Source: DATLBY01 sp035526665
GTDB lineage: Bacteria > Acidobacteriota > Terriglobia > Bryobacterales > Bryobacteraceae
Assembly: GCA_035526665.1 (NCBI GenBank)
Contig: DATLBY010000030.1
Coordinates: 1 to 6,395, forward strand
Direction of reading: 5' to 3'
DNA length: 6,395 nucleotides
Below, piece by piece: positions 6,180 through 6,395 of the stretch. The position numbers were made by a program, and so were the translations under genes. The first letter of the stretch is position 1. Each line of letters begins with the position of its first letter. Below the pieces are notes generated by a model. The model was not told the DNA's origin. It did no database searches and saw nothing but the letters and a program-made list of their open reading frames with translations.

Positions 6180-6395
6180 TGCCGTTTGTGCTCGACTCAT
6201 CAATTCCAGCTTGCTGGGCATTTCAGGATGAGCAAGACCCTAGGGCCGATGCGGCATACGCGGGTATCAAGACCGAAGAAGCGGTCGTCCCCGGTCTCTG
6301 GTGGTTTTAGATCCGCAACATCCTTGTGGTGAACGAGCGTCGCAAGAGGATCACCGAGTCGGACACGAGCGTTTTCCTGCGAGATCTTGGAGGGC
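6179..6395 (+). pseudogene. vapC: VapC-type PIN-domain toxin, interrupted by a nonsense codon (partial at right edge)
   Basis: ATG 6179 overlaps the antitoxin stop. The frame begins MPFVLDSSIPACWAF, matching the first PIN strand with catalytic Asp at D6, then continues with AVVPGLWWF. At 6308-6310 (codon 44) a TAG stands where family members have the conserved acidic residue of the W-x2-E-x2-N pattern. After it the same frame continues as IRNILVVNERRKRITESD to the window edge, still clearly PIN-like. A single GAG-to-TAG change would explain it, with no frameshift. PIN toxins are Mg-dependent ribonucleases that need about three or four acidic residues. A product stopping at 43 residues would lack the second site and the rest of the fold, so it should be inactive. 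A sequencing or assembly error is the alternative. The downstream part, including the later conserved aspartate, lies beyond the window. Confidence 0.85.

Noticed and set aside
5686..6221. Minus-strand frames opposite the DUF4145-like gene end and the antitoxin
   Set aside because: They overlap strong plus-strand genes with an intact Shine-Dalgarno and recognisable family motifs.
6308..6310. TAG read as an amino acid (recoding) rather than a stop
   Set aside because: Nothing in the window suggests amber recoding, and pyrrolysine use is not expected here. A simple nonsense change or a sequencing error is more likely.

Overview
The window reads as chromosomal DNA of a GC-rich environmental bacterium. 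Codon choice and the style of several proteins (the hypothetical protein at the left edge, the GT4 glycosyltransferase and the secreted CocE-type hydrolase) resemble Acidobacteriota, perhaps the Solibacter/Bryobacter group. That placement is a judgement from the sequence, not the result of a search.

Layout from left to right. Positions 1-1106 on the minus strand hold a long open frame that runs off the left edge. It is a conserved-looking protein of unknown function, at least 368 residues, and it is easy to miss because its stop lies outside the window. About 36 bases separate its start from a divergent three-gene plus-strand unit: a YggS/PLPBP-type PLP-binding protein (1143-1811), a GT-B/GT4-type glycosyltransferase (1808-2899) and an exported CocE/NonD-type serine hydrolase (2899-4629). 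The three frames overlap by 4 bases (GTGA) and 1 base (TGATG), so they are very probably co-transcribed and translationally coupled. No shared pathway is evident: housekeeping PLP homeostasis, sugar transfer and a secreted ester/amide hydrolase are combined.

A complete tRNA-Cys(GCA) gene (4684-4758, CCA encoded) follows, with a perfect TTGACA -35 box just after the hydrolase stop codon.

Beyond the tRNA the character changes. About 250 bases of AT-richer non-coding DNA lead to an accessory-looking gene pair zone: a zinc-ribbon protein with a C-terminal DUF4145-like helical domain (5007-5897, apparently leaderless), then a Phd/YefM antitoxin (5934-6179) coupled to a VapC-type PIN toxin (from 6179, running off the right edge). 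The toxin carries an in-frame TAG exactly where the second conserved PIN acidic residue is expected, so it looks inactivated by a single nonsense change while its antitoxin is intact. A tRNA gene at the junction, lower G+C and defence/TA-type content suggest the right third is a genomic-island edge, but no integrase or duplicated attachment site is visible here.

The points most worth a second look are the vapC nonsense codon, the DUF4145/zinc-ribbon protein with its degenerate HEPN-like motif and internal bulged hairpin, and the unexplained minus-strand gene at the left edge.
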